From Primula veris (lineage: Eukaryota > Streptophyta > Magnoliopsida > Ericales > Primulaceae): DNA of 64,000 nt. How positions within the stretch are numbered: the stretch's first letter is position 1; every line of letters begins with the position of its first letter. Below, piece after piece: positions 38,243-50,800 of this stretch. The notes under the pieces are model-generated. The model saw only the letters and a list, made by a program, of their open reading frames with translations, was not told the DNA's origin and did not search any database. The DNA lies in contig OY821742.1 in the NCBI GenBank assembly GCA_963682055.1, forward strand, positions 9,517,752 through 9,581,751. Reading direction: 5' to 3'. The position numbers were made by a program, and so were the translations under genes.

Positions 38243-38916
38243 AGGATAATGCTAAAGATCACCATAATTCAATTTATGTCCAGACTCCAGACGCAGTTTT
38301 TGGGGTCAAATTTCTATTATCGGAAGTTAAATGATATGCACATATGGCACTGTTTGGTGGAAGCTTTTAAGCTCAGTTTTTTTCATTTCTGCTTAAAAGT
38401 TGGACCGTATCAAGTTTACCAGCTTAAAAGCCAAGATTTTATTGTTTCTAAACGAAAAAGCTAGAAGCTTTAAGCCAAATGAACCCAACTTTTTTCTCAT
38501 CAACCTTATGGAATTCAGCTTTTTTGCTTAAAAGCTGCAAATGAATAAGTCCAAAAAAAAAAAGATATTGTAGAAGGATAATGCTACAGATAGCCGTAAC
38601 TTAATTTATGTCCAGCCGCAGACCTGCAAATTTTTGGGGTCAAAAGTCTATTAAGCTCAGTTTGGTGGCAGCTTTTAAGCTCAGTTTTTTTGGTCAATAT
38701 TCTATATGCACATATGACATTGTTTGGTGGAAGCTTTTAAGCTCAGTTTTTTTTCTTTTGCATTTCGCTTAAATTTTACCAGCTTTAAAGCTATGATTTT
38801 ATTGTTTCTAAACTAAAAAAGCTAAAAGCTTTAAGCCAAACGAACCCAACTTTTTTCTCATAAATCTTAAAGATTCAGCTTTTTTTGCTTAAAAGCTGAT
38901 AAAGAACAAGTCCATA
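38243..38916. repeat. Diverged direct duplication, about 330-bp unit, 2 copies
   Basis: Copies start near 38243 and 38574. Both contain AAGGATAATGCTA, AATTTATGTCCAG, TTTGGTGGAAGCTTTTAAGC and AAAAGCTG blocks. The TTTGGTGGAAGCTTTTAAGC motif and its partial complement (GCTTAAAAGC) near the end of each copy suggest a MITE-derived sequence. Confidence 0.75.
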
Positions 38917-39621
38917 AAAGGGTAATGTCCATTGCCTACTATATATATATATAATTATATATCAAGTTTTCCGTGCACAAATTTGCCTGGAATGTATTTA
39001 TTCAATCAAATATTAGAAAATCATTACTATAACTCAATTCACAACCATTAATATTAACATACACTATTTAGATATATATATATGTAAATATACTATACAT
39101 ACATATTACTATCCATGATACATGCATACATACATACATACATATAGTATATATATATATATATAAATATAAAGGAGATTATGAGAATAACCAACCAAGG
39201 AATGGCGGGTGGTCCAGTGTTATTTTCGGCTGTGTAAAAGAAAAAAAGAATAAGATTTATACATGAAATAAATATAAACATAAAATGAGATGTGGAAATT
39301 AAGCAAAAATAAACACAAGTATAATTGGAACCTTTTTATCCCATTTGTATTTTTAGCATCTAACACGTGGAATTATTAATAGAATTCAAATGGTCATATG
39401 TATTAATGTCATGACTCGTAAATCTATTCCTGCCGTATTTAAAAGAATTGGTTTTGATATTCATATCAACCTAGCGGCACAGCTTGTTGTTCGCCTGTCA
39501 ACTATCTCCATGTAATCGGTTCATTGTTTATTTTTTTCAATCTTATCTCCCTTCCCAATTTGATAAAAATTATAAATACATAATAAAAAAACAAAAAAGG
39601 CATAGTTTTTAAATGTGGAAA

Positions 39622-40468
39622 GAGACTGGATTTTTATACTACATTTTTTCTGAAAAAACGCACAAATCGTACATTTTTTGTACGAACCGTACATTTAATC
39701 TACGGTTTGGGCTGAATTGCATTTTTTTTGAATTTCAGGGACTGAAATGTAATTTATGTAAACTTCAGGCAAACCGTACATTTAATCTACGATTTGGACT
39801 CAATTGCAATTTTTACGAAATACAGAGACTGAAATGTAATTTCTGCAAACTTCAGCCAAACCGTACATTTAATCTACGGTTTGGCTGAAGTTTGCAGAAA
39901 TTACATTTCAGTCCCTGAATTTCGAAAAAATTGCAAATTAGTCCAATTTTTTTTTTTTGAAATTTAACATGAATTTTTTTTTATAGAAAAAACTAAATTC
40001 CCTATTCGTATATTTAAAATAAAAAGGAACTTTTTGTAAAAATTATAAATCTTTTAAACATTATTTTTTTTTTTATATAAAATTGGTCAATTCTAACAAT
40101 CTCTCAAAATAAACACAAACATAGACTTACACAAATATATATCATATTTATAGCCATTAGTTTTTTCTATAAAAAAAAATTCATGTTTAATTTCATTTTT
40201 TTTTGGGACTAATTTGCAATTTTTTCGAAATTCAGGGACTGAAATGTAATTTCTGCAAACTTCAGCCAAACTGTAGATTAAATGTATGGTTTGACTGAAG
40301 TTTGCAGAAATTACATTTCAGTCCCTGTTTTCGTAAAAATTGCAATTCAGTCAGAAATTACATTTCAGTCCCTGAAATTCAAAAAAATTACAATTCAGCC
40401 CAAACAGTAGATTAAATGTACGGTTTGTGCGTTTTTTCAGAAAAAATGTAGTATAAAAATCCAGCCTC
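39622..40468. mobile_element. Mutator-type foldback element with 9-bp target duplication
   Basis: It is flanked by identical ATGTGGAAA on both sides (39613-39621 and 40469-40477). The termini GAGACTGGATTTTTATACTA and, inverted, GAGGCTGGATTTTTATACTA continue as inverted repeats for more than 100 bp. Internal hairpins built on CCGTACATTTAATCTACGG repeat the terminal sequence. The 847-bp length, lack of transposase and 9-bp duplication fit a non-autonomous Mutator-like (MULE) element. Confidence 0.92.
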
Positions 40469-43398
40469 ATGTGGAAACGAGTTTATTGATACATATGGTC
40501 AGAATAACCATTTATATATATGGCCGAATGATCTCAAATGATCCGGGATAGGATTAGTTCACTTTCATGTTCATGAGTGAACGGGAATTCTTTTTTTATC
40601 GTCAAACCTTATTCATGTTAGGTTCATGTTTATCTGAAAATAAACGGTCACGAATCGAACGCTTAACGAGGCGGACATTAGTTATTTATGAAAAGTTCGT
40701 TTCGTTAGAGAATAACTATATATATATATATATTTTTATTTTTATTTTTTATCAACAAGTAATATATCATAAAATTTATATATTATCTACTATGGTGAGA
40801 CTATATACACAACGTCAACTAATCGATTGGTTTCACATTCTGATACTGAACGATCGTATTTTAAAGAAAATACATTATGTAAGTATATAATTTTTATTTT
40901 TTTTACTTATATATACTAAATTTTAATTTATTTAACGAGCAGGGCACTTGACAATAAAATCGATAATACGTTTTATAGCATGATGATAAAAAAATAACTT
41001 AAATGTTTTTAAAATACACACAACACACCGCTCGATTGTGTCATTAATACCTATTGGGTTTGAATTCCGTTAAATTTCATAATAACTTTACTGAATTTGT
41101 AATGATACACCAACCATATGATTTTTTTATTATATCATTAATTCCTTTAGTCTTTGAATTTTATAAAAAAATTGATAAATAAATGTACATACGTACATAT
41201 TTATAGCGTTCGTATTCTAAATATGCTGATCATGTGCACAACTCTGTTCAGCTTGTTTAAGTTTACACTCGTTTATATATGTGTAATATATATATGTATC
41301 ATGTGCTAACCAAACTCTTTAACTCATTTTCGTTATTGAATGAAATTCCAACAGTCCACAGCCGAATCGTGCCAAGTTCACATCGACTCACTAACTCCTA
41401 AATACATTCTTCCATACAACTTTTGAAAATTTTTGTTAAGAAAACTATTACACTTTAGGCGCCGAGCGAGAAACGTCTCTTCTTTCGTTACAATTGTTAA
41501 GAAGTTGGAAGTTAGCCGAATGAAATATGTAAAACATTTTTCGTACTAACAAATAGAAATAGTTATCGTACAAATCAAGAATAAACACTTAAAAAGGGAG
41601 ATTGGTGTCACAAATTTGTGTAGAAATGGCCAAATCCGTCAGTGAAATAGAGATTCGTCTCCTTTTCGCATGCAATAAGGTGTTCGGGAAAAAAAATGTC
41701 ACTATTTCCGCCTCTCATTGAGCCTCTCTTGCAGTAAGACTTGTATAATGACTGTGAGAAGTTATAGCTTTATGACCGGTGGAGTCGGGTTTGCTTTTGA
41801 CTTCATATTCTTTTTCAGTGTAAAATTTAGACCGATTATGTCAGGCATATTCCTCAATGCATGGCTCGATATTCTTTTTCTTTAGTCACTCTTATCTTTT
41901 GTTTACAAATGCATACAAAATTACAAACCACATAATGATCTTTGTAGTAGTACTGTGAACTGTCAACTTAAATTACAGTAGTTATAATTACGCTATAGAC
42001 TATATTAATTATTAATAGACGTAGGTACCATTTTGAAAACCATATAGGGTTTGAAGCTTGACACGTTATATATGCTCCCAAAAAAGTTGAATATAAGTAA
42101 AGTGAATTGAAGGGCTTGCTGCTAAAAATAAAAGCAACCTAGCACATGCATATAAATGGAGTAAACTTTTCAAGTTATAGCTCCACTGATGGAACCAAAA
42201 TGCTTTTTGGTCCCATCTTTTCAGTTACAACTCCAAATTTGAGAAATATCATGACATTGGTTCCTATGGTATTTAAAGAAAAACAAACTATAAAAAATTC
42301 AATATTATGTTGAGATTTTAGCTTCATAACTTTTATAACTCGGTTGTTTTATCAAGTATATTGAGTTAACAATAAAAACAGTAATGTATATATATTTGAT
42401 TTTTACAATGGAGTTGTCAGTTGTGCATTGATTACTTTATATAGTTCTATAAATAAAGACTAATTTTGTTGATAGTTTTCATAAAACAAAATAAAACTGA
42501 GATAGCTTTTAGCACAAGTCGTAATATTTTTATTTTTAGTATATATATCAATTGTTTACAATAATAATCATGCGTATTTATTAATCTTTACAGTGTAATT
42601 ATATTATAAGTGTTATACGGAGCAACAAAAAACTTACGTAAGCTAATTCTGTTTGGAACTTTGGAATCGCTTCAAAATCTACATATATAGTTGAGGATAA
42701 AGGAGCGGAGGGAGAAAGGCAAAATTGAACTAGCATTTGTTGAAGATGCTAATTTTTTTTCGTTTGAGCTATAAAAAGAACTACAACAATGTAAGTACTC
42801 GATCAATAGAAATATAGGATGATGATCACTAATGTTGCGTAGACGGTAAATAGGCTTATCGGCTGTTTGATTATGGCTCATTTACATGATTCTGTGGCCG
42901 CTACGCCACGTATCTAATACGACTTATATCAATAAAATCACTGGCGCGCAGCCATAAGACCATAACTTTAGTTACCTTTTTTCACTATGTTCAAAACTTA
43001 GAGAACATTTATTAAATACTAAATAGAATTTATTACAGAATTGTGAGGATGTTTTTTTATTAATTCATTAAAGAAAAAATAGAAATTCAAAAGGTCGCCG
43101 GGCTCAATGCATTGGCACAATTCCCATGCATTGTCAACCTTGCCCACTCCGCCACTTTAATAAATAAGTATGTATTATTGTATATATATATTTTGTACAA
43201 TGTATGTATATCATTTACAATGATAGAAAATGAGGAGTTTGAGTAGTTTGAAAGTTCCTTTTGGGTGAACCAAAACAAGATAACTGTGACAAGCACACAC
43301 AAATAACGAGTGAAATATATATAACCTTATATTTATTTAGTCTACCATATAACATAACATTTATCTTGTTGATATATATTTTGATCTTGAGTTAAACA

Positions 43399-44592
43399 AT
43401 GAAGGGGCATAATGGAGGGAATAATAATACAATAAAAGGGAAGCAATTATATGTAATAATGCTAATACTGGCATTTGGGGCAGCTATAATGGGGTTGATG
43501 CTAATGCACAAGATAAGAGAAAGACGTATATATTCAATCCTTGTTAAAGAGAAAGATCATCAGCTTATCTCCCTTCACCTCCTCCTCCAGGTCTCTCTCT
43601 TACATTCATAAACTTATATTTTATTTTTTTTGTAATTACGACGGGTGCTGAAATACTATAATCGTCAAATTTTCAAGAAAAAATTCCAGGTTTTGCTAAA
43701 TATGGGGAGGTGCTATAGTCTCTTTTAGCCAATTATTAGCTAGTTCCTTCCTAGTGATACATGTTTCTTCCGGAAGGCGATTTGTTGAAGTTTATAATTA
43801 ACTTTAGCACAGTGGAATCTTTCGCCGTTAATTAGATTAAAATGAGCCGAATACTTTTTGCATAGCTACATCTCGGCCTTTAGATTTTAGTCTAACTATT
43901 AGTGAGAAATGTTTAGCTTTGTTTTAAATGCCTGATTCAAAGATTAATATATAAAAAAACTTTGAAAGCTAGCCTTTTACACTTTTACCGTAGCTATTGC
44001 AAAAACACTTTGGTTAAGTTTCTGCTTTTTAAAACTGATTTGTAAACGACTAATACTTGTTTTCAGTTTGAGCAAGTCCATTCCCGTGTCTTGCATACGA
44101 ACATATCATTATAATCATTTAGATTTTGCTGAAATCTAATAGTGAGGTGAATTCTGCGCTTCAAGAATGTTTTGGAAAAATCAATTTCGATAAATTCACT
44201 CAATACTACAAAGAATCTCTAAGAACAAAATTGGATTAATAGTAAGAGATTTTCTTTAAAATAAATCCACTCAACTTATCTCCCTTCACCTTCTCCTCCA
44301 GGTCTCTCTTTCACATACATACACTTAAATTTATATATAAGGAAAGTTATTGTTTAATGGTACATACTTCCGCTCTTAACTATCAAAAACCTGAATTTGT
44401 GGTTTTTGCTTAAGATTTGATATATATATATCAACGTACGTTAGTTAGCATCATTGGACATCAAAGTTAAAAACAAAGAGTAAAAATTAGTAGCATGATT
44501 GAACATATGTGCCTAATTTAAAAAAAAAAAGATTTTAATCATGAGTTTTTGATAATTAAGCATCAAAATATGTACTAAATGATCATCTTTCC

Positions 44593-44624
<32 letters not shown>

Positions 44625-46966
44625 CCTACTTGGGTATATGCATGTTTCTTCGGGGAGGCGGGAGGCGACTTCTTGAAGTTTATAAGAAACTTTAGCAGCT
44701 GGATTTTTTGCCGTTAGATTAAAATGAACCGAATACTTTTACATATATATCTAAATCTCGACTTTTAATTAGATTTTAGTCATAACTATCACTGAGAAAT
44801 TTATAGACGATTCATGATTGTTTGTTTGAGCAAATTCCATTCCTGTTCTTGCATACGAACAAGTCATTATAATCATTTAGATTTGGTGAAATCTAATACT
44901 GAAATGAACTTTGCGCTTCAAAATTCGTATTGGAAAATCAATTTCGATAAGCTTACTCAATACTATCAAGAATCTCTTAAGAACAAAATTGGATTAATAG
45001 TAAGAGTTTGTTTTTTTAATAAAATAAATCAACTCGATCGACACTGTTTTAGAATTTTAATTGGGTGCTGAAATGTAGAAATGCAACTTAGTTGAATGAA
45101 GAATGTGTAGATAATCTATTTCTGATTAGCATTTTTTCTTGTTACTAGAAAGTTATTGACATATTGTTATCTATGGTGAGGAGTGGTAACAACACTTGCT
45201 TTTAATGGCTAAACAATAACAATAAGCATAGAAAAAATCACTGATTTAGATTAGAGTCGAAGCACAGCTGGCTTGCGTAAGCTATTTAACATTGTGCAGA
45301 AGGATAATTAGGGGTGAGCTTATTTTGTAGAGAACTACTAGGAAATAAAAATAATTTCACGTAAGAAAATCTAATAGTTTGGTTCATCATTCATCAATTT
45401 GGAAAAACAAAAATAATCGAGAGGAGATTTTCTGAAGGAGCAACCGTTTTCCTTAGCCCTTGGTCTGCAACTGATTATTTTACCTTTACTCACATTCGTA
45501 AAGGTTTTTCTTTTTATGACCCAAATCTCCGGAAAAAAATGAGTCAAGGGAATTAATGTTTCGACGTGCTTGGTTATGAAACTATCTAGACGTGAGTGCT
45601 TGTCTCGCAAATCATTCAATCTTATGGTTCAAAAACAAGTCTGACCTTTGAAAAAACTTGTACAATATAAACTGCGAAATTACTAAATATGGAGTATAAA
45701 CTTGTTGGGTAAATCGCATATCTCGTAGATCACATGGAGTAATTCTTAGTCATGATTTCAATTTAATTTTTGCAGAAGGAAAGAGATCATATTAAGGACG
45801 CAAAAAGAAAAATCCAAGAGATGAAAGCAAAGATTCTCTCTCTTCGAACTCAGAAGATGGAACTTGAAAGGAAATACTCGGAGATGCAATCCATTATCTC
45901 GTCGCTAAAAGAAGAGCAGAGAACGTTGGAAACGTCACTAGAGGAAAAGCACAACGAAATCAAATTTCTAAGAGCAAAAGAGACAGAACCAAACACAAAA
46001 ATTCAACAGTCTGATACTCTTCCGGATGCCTTGAAACAAAAAGAATCTGAAACAGAACATCTAGAACACCGTCTTGAGAACCCTACTAGGATTTGGTCAG
46101 TCAGTACAGATAATCCTTCAGATTTAACCTTCAATTCAACTAATAGTTTCCAGAATCAAGTTTCAAGAGACGAAATTGAGAATGAACAAAATGGCGATGA
46201 GATTGAAAGGATGAAAAACGAGGGCTTGACCCCGGACGAGGTAAGGGGTAATTTTAATACCAGTGAGACTGATATTAAAACTGCAAATGAAGAAGCAATA
46301 GATACAAAAGGAGAGAGAGAGAACTTATTAAGTTTACATGGTGATGATGAAGGTCAACAAATGGAGAGAGAAAGTGGATACACGAGTGATGCAAAAGAGA
46401 AGCGACTTAGACTACATGCGAGACAACAAAGACGCGGTGCTCATGTGATACGTCACAGGAGATTTCGTATGAATGAACAACATAATGGAAAGTACAGGAG
46501 AATTGTAGACAAGCAACTGGAGAAACTGGGAATGCGCCAAGGCGTAATTGAAACACGTATCAATAAAAAATTGAAACATAAATTAGGCCAAGATAATGAG
46601 ATGGGGAAATCCGAGAAAATAGATCTTAATGAACATCCTGAGAGGAAGATTGAGTCTAATTTTACGAATGACAGTGTTGAGAAAATGCAAAGAAACAATA
46701 CTATCGATAATATGAGGAATTTGACTGCAGCTCATAAGAATTTTAGTGAAGCAGGAGAAAATGAAGTATCGGAGAGAAGTACTGCTAAGAATGACCAAGT
46801 GCAACTAGAGACATACGATGAAGGTGTTGATCTAAGTGCCGAAGGAGAAAAGATTAGCCGAAAGAGTGAAGAAGTAGAGATTGAGGGAGATTACGGGGAA
46901 TCTAAAGCTACGCAGGAAGAACGTAAAGAAGGCAGGGGCGAAGAAACAGATGAGCTCGACTTCTAG
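43399..46966 (+). CDS. Membrane-anchored coiled-coil protein, function unknown (2 exons)
   Basis: Exons are 43399-43590 and 45776-46966 (stop), phase 0, giving 460 residues. An in-frame TAA lies just upstream of the ATG. A single hydrophobic segment lies at about residues 17-37 (LYVIMLILAFGAAIMGLMLM), flanked by KGK and KIRERR, so the C-terminal bulk is probably cytosolic. Residues 50-130 are a long coiled coil (VKEKDHQLISLHLLLQ, then KERDHIKDAKRKIQEMKAKI and LEEKHNEIKFLRAKE). The rest is highly charged and probably disordered, with an Arg/His-rich patch near residues 270-290 (RLHARQQRRGAHVIRHRRF) and a Glu-rich end. I recognise a family of similar plant proteins with this TM-plus-coiled-coil start but no established function. 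The 2.2-kb intron carries a duplicate of the exon 1 end. Confidence 0.85.
43563..45020 (+). repeat. Tandem segmental duplication in the coiled-coil gene, about 0.7-kb unit
   Basis: Copy A begins in exon 1 (about 43563) and copy B at about 44274. Matching blocks in order are CTTATCTCCCTTCACC(T)..CTCCAGGTCTCTCT, CATGTTTCTTC..GGAGGCG, TAGATTAAAATGA(G/A)CCGAATAC, GCATACGAACA, TTATAATCATTTAGATTT and AACAAAATTGGATTAATAGT. The copies are diverged by small indels and microsatellites. Confidence 0.9.
44274..44301 (+). pseudogene. Duplicated 3' end of exon 1 with an intact 5' splice site
   Basis: It reproduces the last about 27 bases of exon 1 (43564-43590), with CTCCTCCAG|GTCTCT retained and the donor GT at 44302. 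No start codon or clear upstream acceptor accompanies it, so it is probably a non-functional exon fragment inside the intron. Confidence 0.75.
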
Positions 46967-47884
46967 GCTTTATTCAGAAACTTGTAACAATATAGACTCG
47001 AATCTTCTTATTCTCTTTAGCTGTTGATCTTGATTGTTCTCTTTTCCTCGTAGTTTGTTCTATGGCACACTAATAGCTTGTGTTTTCTTGCAATTATCCT
47101 TTAAACAGGAAGATGCATGGTGCGATAATGATATCTGACTTATACATAAAATTTTCAAGTATAGTTGCACAACTTTATTAATGATAGTCATATGAAGGTC
47201 TTAGATAACATTATGCTAAAATTATAAAGGGCGATAACACCATCATAATGCTTAAGAAAATATAATTTTGACTTGGAAAAGAATTTCCGTGTTTTCTTTA
47301 AAAAAATAAAAAATTATGAAGCAAAGGATCATGGAATATAAAAAGAATATGGACCAATCAAAGTGGTAAAATGATTAGCTAACTTGATTGTCGAAACTTT
47401 GAGATTAAAAGGGCTCTCCATACTTTATATGAATGGAAGATTTATGAAGAACTACAGTCCTAATATAAGATGGTCATTTGGTGAAAACGAAAGATTCAAT
47501 GAATATCCATCATTCAGGTTTAAAACTTAAAAGCTCCACGGAAAAGTAGAGAATGGAACTGGTCAGAAACATACCAAAGTTGATAAAACTTTATCAAAGT
47601 GAAAGAAAGATTAGCTAAATAACTCTAATTGCAGCTTAATAACTGAAACATATCCAAGCAATAGAATAGGAAATTCGATACCATTTTATCGATTGAACAC
47701 AGGAAATAAACCAAGTCAAAAACTACATCACTGTCAATGGTGTCACAAACCATACCCATTACATATGAAAGCAGTTGACATGATGAGCCAACAAAGAAAG
47801 GTTGAAATGAAAGAAGTTTGATATCTGCAACAACTCATTATTAAGAAAGCAATAGAAACAGCCTGCTAGTGATGCCGAGTTCTT
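46967..47884. other. Convergent 3' intergenic region
   Basis: It lies between the ends of the coiled-coil gene (+) and the small mitochondrial protein gene (-). It should hold both 3' UTRs. No repeat or other feature seen. Confidence 0.55.
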
Positions 47885-50800
47885 CTACGACGCTTCCACC
47901 AATTTCTACAAATGGGGAAAGAAAATCAACGGTAAACACTACAATACTGAAAAGTATTTCAATAAAGGATAAAATATCTAGTAGTTTAATGAAAGAGGTG
48001 ATGAACATCCTCCTACTTGAAAATATATTCCCAACTCAAAACATCATCTAGGATGACCAAGAATTCCGAAAGGTTTAATCACACGTCAAAACCTGATTCA
48101 AATGATAAAACCAATACCGCAATACGTGTTTTTAGAGTCTTTGACTTCATCTCTAACACTCTTCCGGTTCTATAATTTATCTACACATCCTTTATTTTCA
48201 TGCTTACCGTAATTACAACTTAAATACGTTTTATAAACTTTTGTGAGTGTCTCCTAATAAAAAAGTTTTAAAAAGTATAGACTTAACTTCAAGTCTATAT
48301 GCAGTTTGCAAGTTTTCAAGGATTAGAAAGAGCTTTAAAACTCATTATCTATCAGTCAGACTACCTCTATACACACCAAACGAAGTGATCCAAAAACTAT
48401 TGTGATCCTAAGTGAGTCTAATTTGAAAATCACATATATCTTGAAACAGGATTGGTAATTTGGTACAATAAGTAATGATGTAATAGTACTGAAAACAGCC
48501 ATGTGAAAAAAACTATAGGACACCGGATTCTTAATTTATTTTTATTGTTGTTGTAATTTTTTATCTTTTAGTTGGTAATAAGTATCCACTTGATGACGAT
48601 TATTACAAGTCTCCCATCATGTTAATGGAATAATTTAACAATTTGAAACAGTATATTTCGTCATCCCAAATCATCTTACAATAAGGAATAATAAACATGG
48701 CAAACGAAGGGTGTGGGAAAGTACCTGTTCCTTGTCTTTCTTGCCTCCGGTGAAGAACTTGTACGCACTAAAGATCGCCAAACCCCAGCCAGATAAAGAC
48801 ACAATTACAAACTGCAAATATCAAGGCTATTGTTAAGAAAGCAGCCCAAAATTTAACCCAAAACGAATGTAAAATATTTGTTCCACAGGAGGGAACCAGT
48901 TCAGTTGCATGATGAACAACTACGTTGAACAGAAAGGGCAGGAGAAGGCGGTTTATGCAAGTGATTAAAATTCTTCCTCTACAATCAAATGCTAACAGGA
49001 GTCCAATGGATTAGAAAAGATGTACACATTTTCTTCTTTCTGTTTTCTGATACTTGGTCATTTTATTAAAATTCTAAATCTTCAAAATTAAGACAACGGT
49101 ACACTTTATAGCTCGAGAATCTGACCTAGAAAGATATCGAAAGAAAAAATTCCTTCATGTAAATAAGAATGGCTTTCTTTTCCAAGAGCTTTTAATTGAT
49201 AAGTGCCAACACCGAGCATAAAGACAAAAGTTTCAGATTTTGAAGGGAAAAAAAGACATACTCCCTTCCCATCCCATATTGAAAGCTTTTCTGATTTCTG
49301 AACTTATAAATTTCTTTTCCCCAAGATCTGAACTCACCATGTACTAGACTTTGGCTAGAAAGAAAATAATACTTTGAAAAAAGCTTAGTAGCTATAAAAA
49401 AGCTTAGTAGCTATGGTTTGCTCGTTTTTATTTATTTATTACTTTTTTGAAGTTTGAACTGCCGTCCTTGTCATCCATTATGATCCCCCTCCACAACTCA
49501 GACTCCCTTATTTCTCTTGAAAGCTAATTAGATCCCTTCTGAAAAAACCTAAGTTCAGTTCATATTGGTGCCTCTGTAAGTAATTGTCCATCCCAGTGGC
49601 GAAGCCAAAGACGGTCGAGAGGGGTCACAGGACCCCCCCTGGCATTCTGACAGTTATACCCTTCTTGTTCACAAATATATACAAAGATTGAAACCTTTTT
49701 TTTTTTTGTTATTACCAAGCAGAGAAGAAGGATAAAGGAGGACACCATATCAATTATGGATAGCTAGCTAAATGATACCTAAGTATGTGTTCTTCTAGCA
49801 CAAATTACAGAAGAAAGTTTTCAATGTTCATGCATATTTTAGTTGGTTCTTACATTTTCAAGTGCAATAGCATCAGTCAATAAGCTTTAAGAAAATAACA
49901 CTTAAGGTCTAGTATTGGTTCAAACATCCTAAACTCTCTTTCCTTCCAAGTCTTTACCCCTAATATAATTGAATACGACATATCTTGTTATCAATATAAT
50001 TCAATCACTAGAACTTAGAAAAGAGATATCTATGACCCATTTCTAGATTTTAAACTTATGATCCATTTTTAGACTTATAATTCACATCTCTCCCTCTTAT
50101 CTCAAGACATTGTGCATCAACTATTAGGAGGTTTGAAGCTGCTTATAAGCTATGGAGCTAAAGTATTTAATGCGAAATGAAACTTTAAAATGTGCTATTA
50201 GTAATCTATTTAATTTTCTTAGCTCTGGTTTTTCTCTTTTCACCCAGTACATGTGTCAAATGCCAAGGGACAAGTTGTCAAGAAAATCGTCACAAGTATA
50301 GTGGAGATGTGATAGAGGACTAGCATAGGTGTGAAGAGATCCTATATTTTCCTTCTCTGTTCACAAAAAATTATGGGAATAAGAGAACTAGTATGTTATT
50401 GTTCAAAGTTCTTTTATCCTTTACAAGCATTACATTGACTAAGAACCTCAAGTGGTGAGAAAAAAGTCTTGTCATGCAACGGAATATAAGCTCTTTATTA
50501 TCACGATATACAACTCTCTTGCATTTATATAGCATAACTGAATCTCTCAAGCCATGCAGTTATTAAGAACCTAATGTACATAGCTTAGATTGTGAGGGTA
50601 GACAATCGATTGGTATCTATAAGCCACTCTTTATTAAAAACGATTATTTCAAAGTGAAGTAACATGATTATAAGCTATGATTTCATCATGCAAATATTTG
50701 GATTCTGCCTAACCTGCCTATTCTGTACATAATTATAAGCAAACAAAGAAAATAATAGGTGAAATGTAGAAATAGAAGTAACAATAGTGAAGAAAATAGA

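Larger units (their letters stand above)
35891..43398. other. Intergenic region, 7.5 kb, between two divergent genes
   Basis: It holds the 5' side of formiminotransferase gene B (-) and the promoter of the coiled-coil gene (+). Contents seen: possible 5' exon material near 36.9 and 37.6 kb, a small inverted repeat at 37689-37718, a diverged direct duplication at 38243-38916, a Mutator-type element at 39622-40468 and many (TA)n runs. No convincing gene. Confidence 0.55.

Noticed and set aside
39613..39888. 91-codon frame with repeated NRTFNLRFGLN motif
   Set aside because: It is internal repeat of the Mutator-type foldback element, not a gene.
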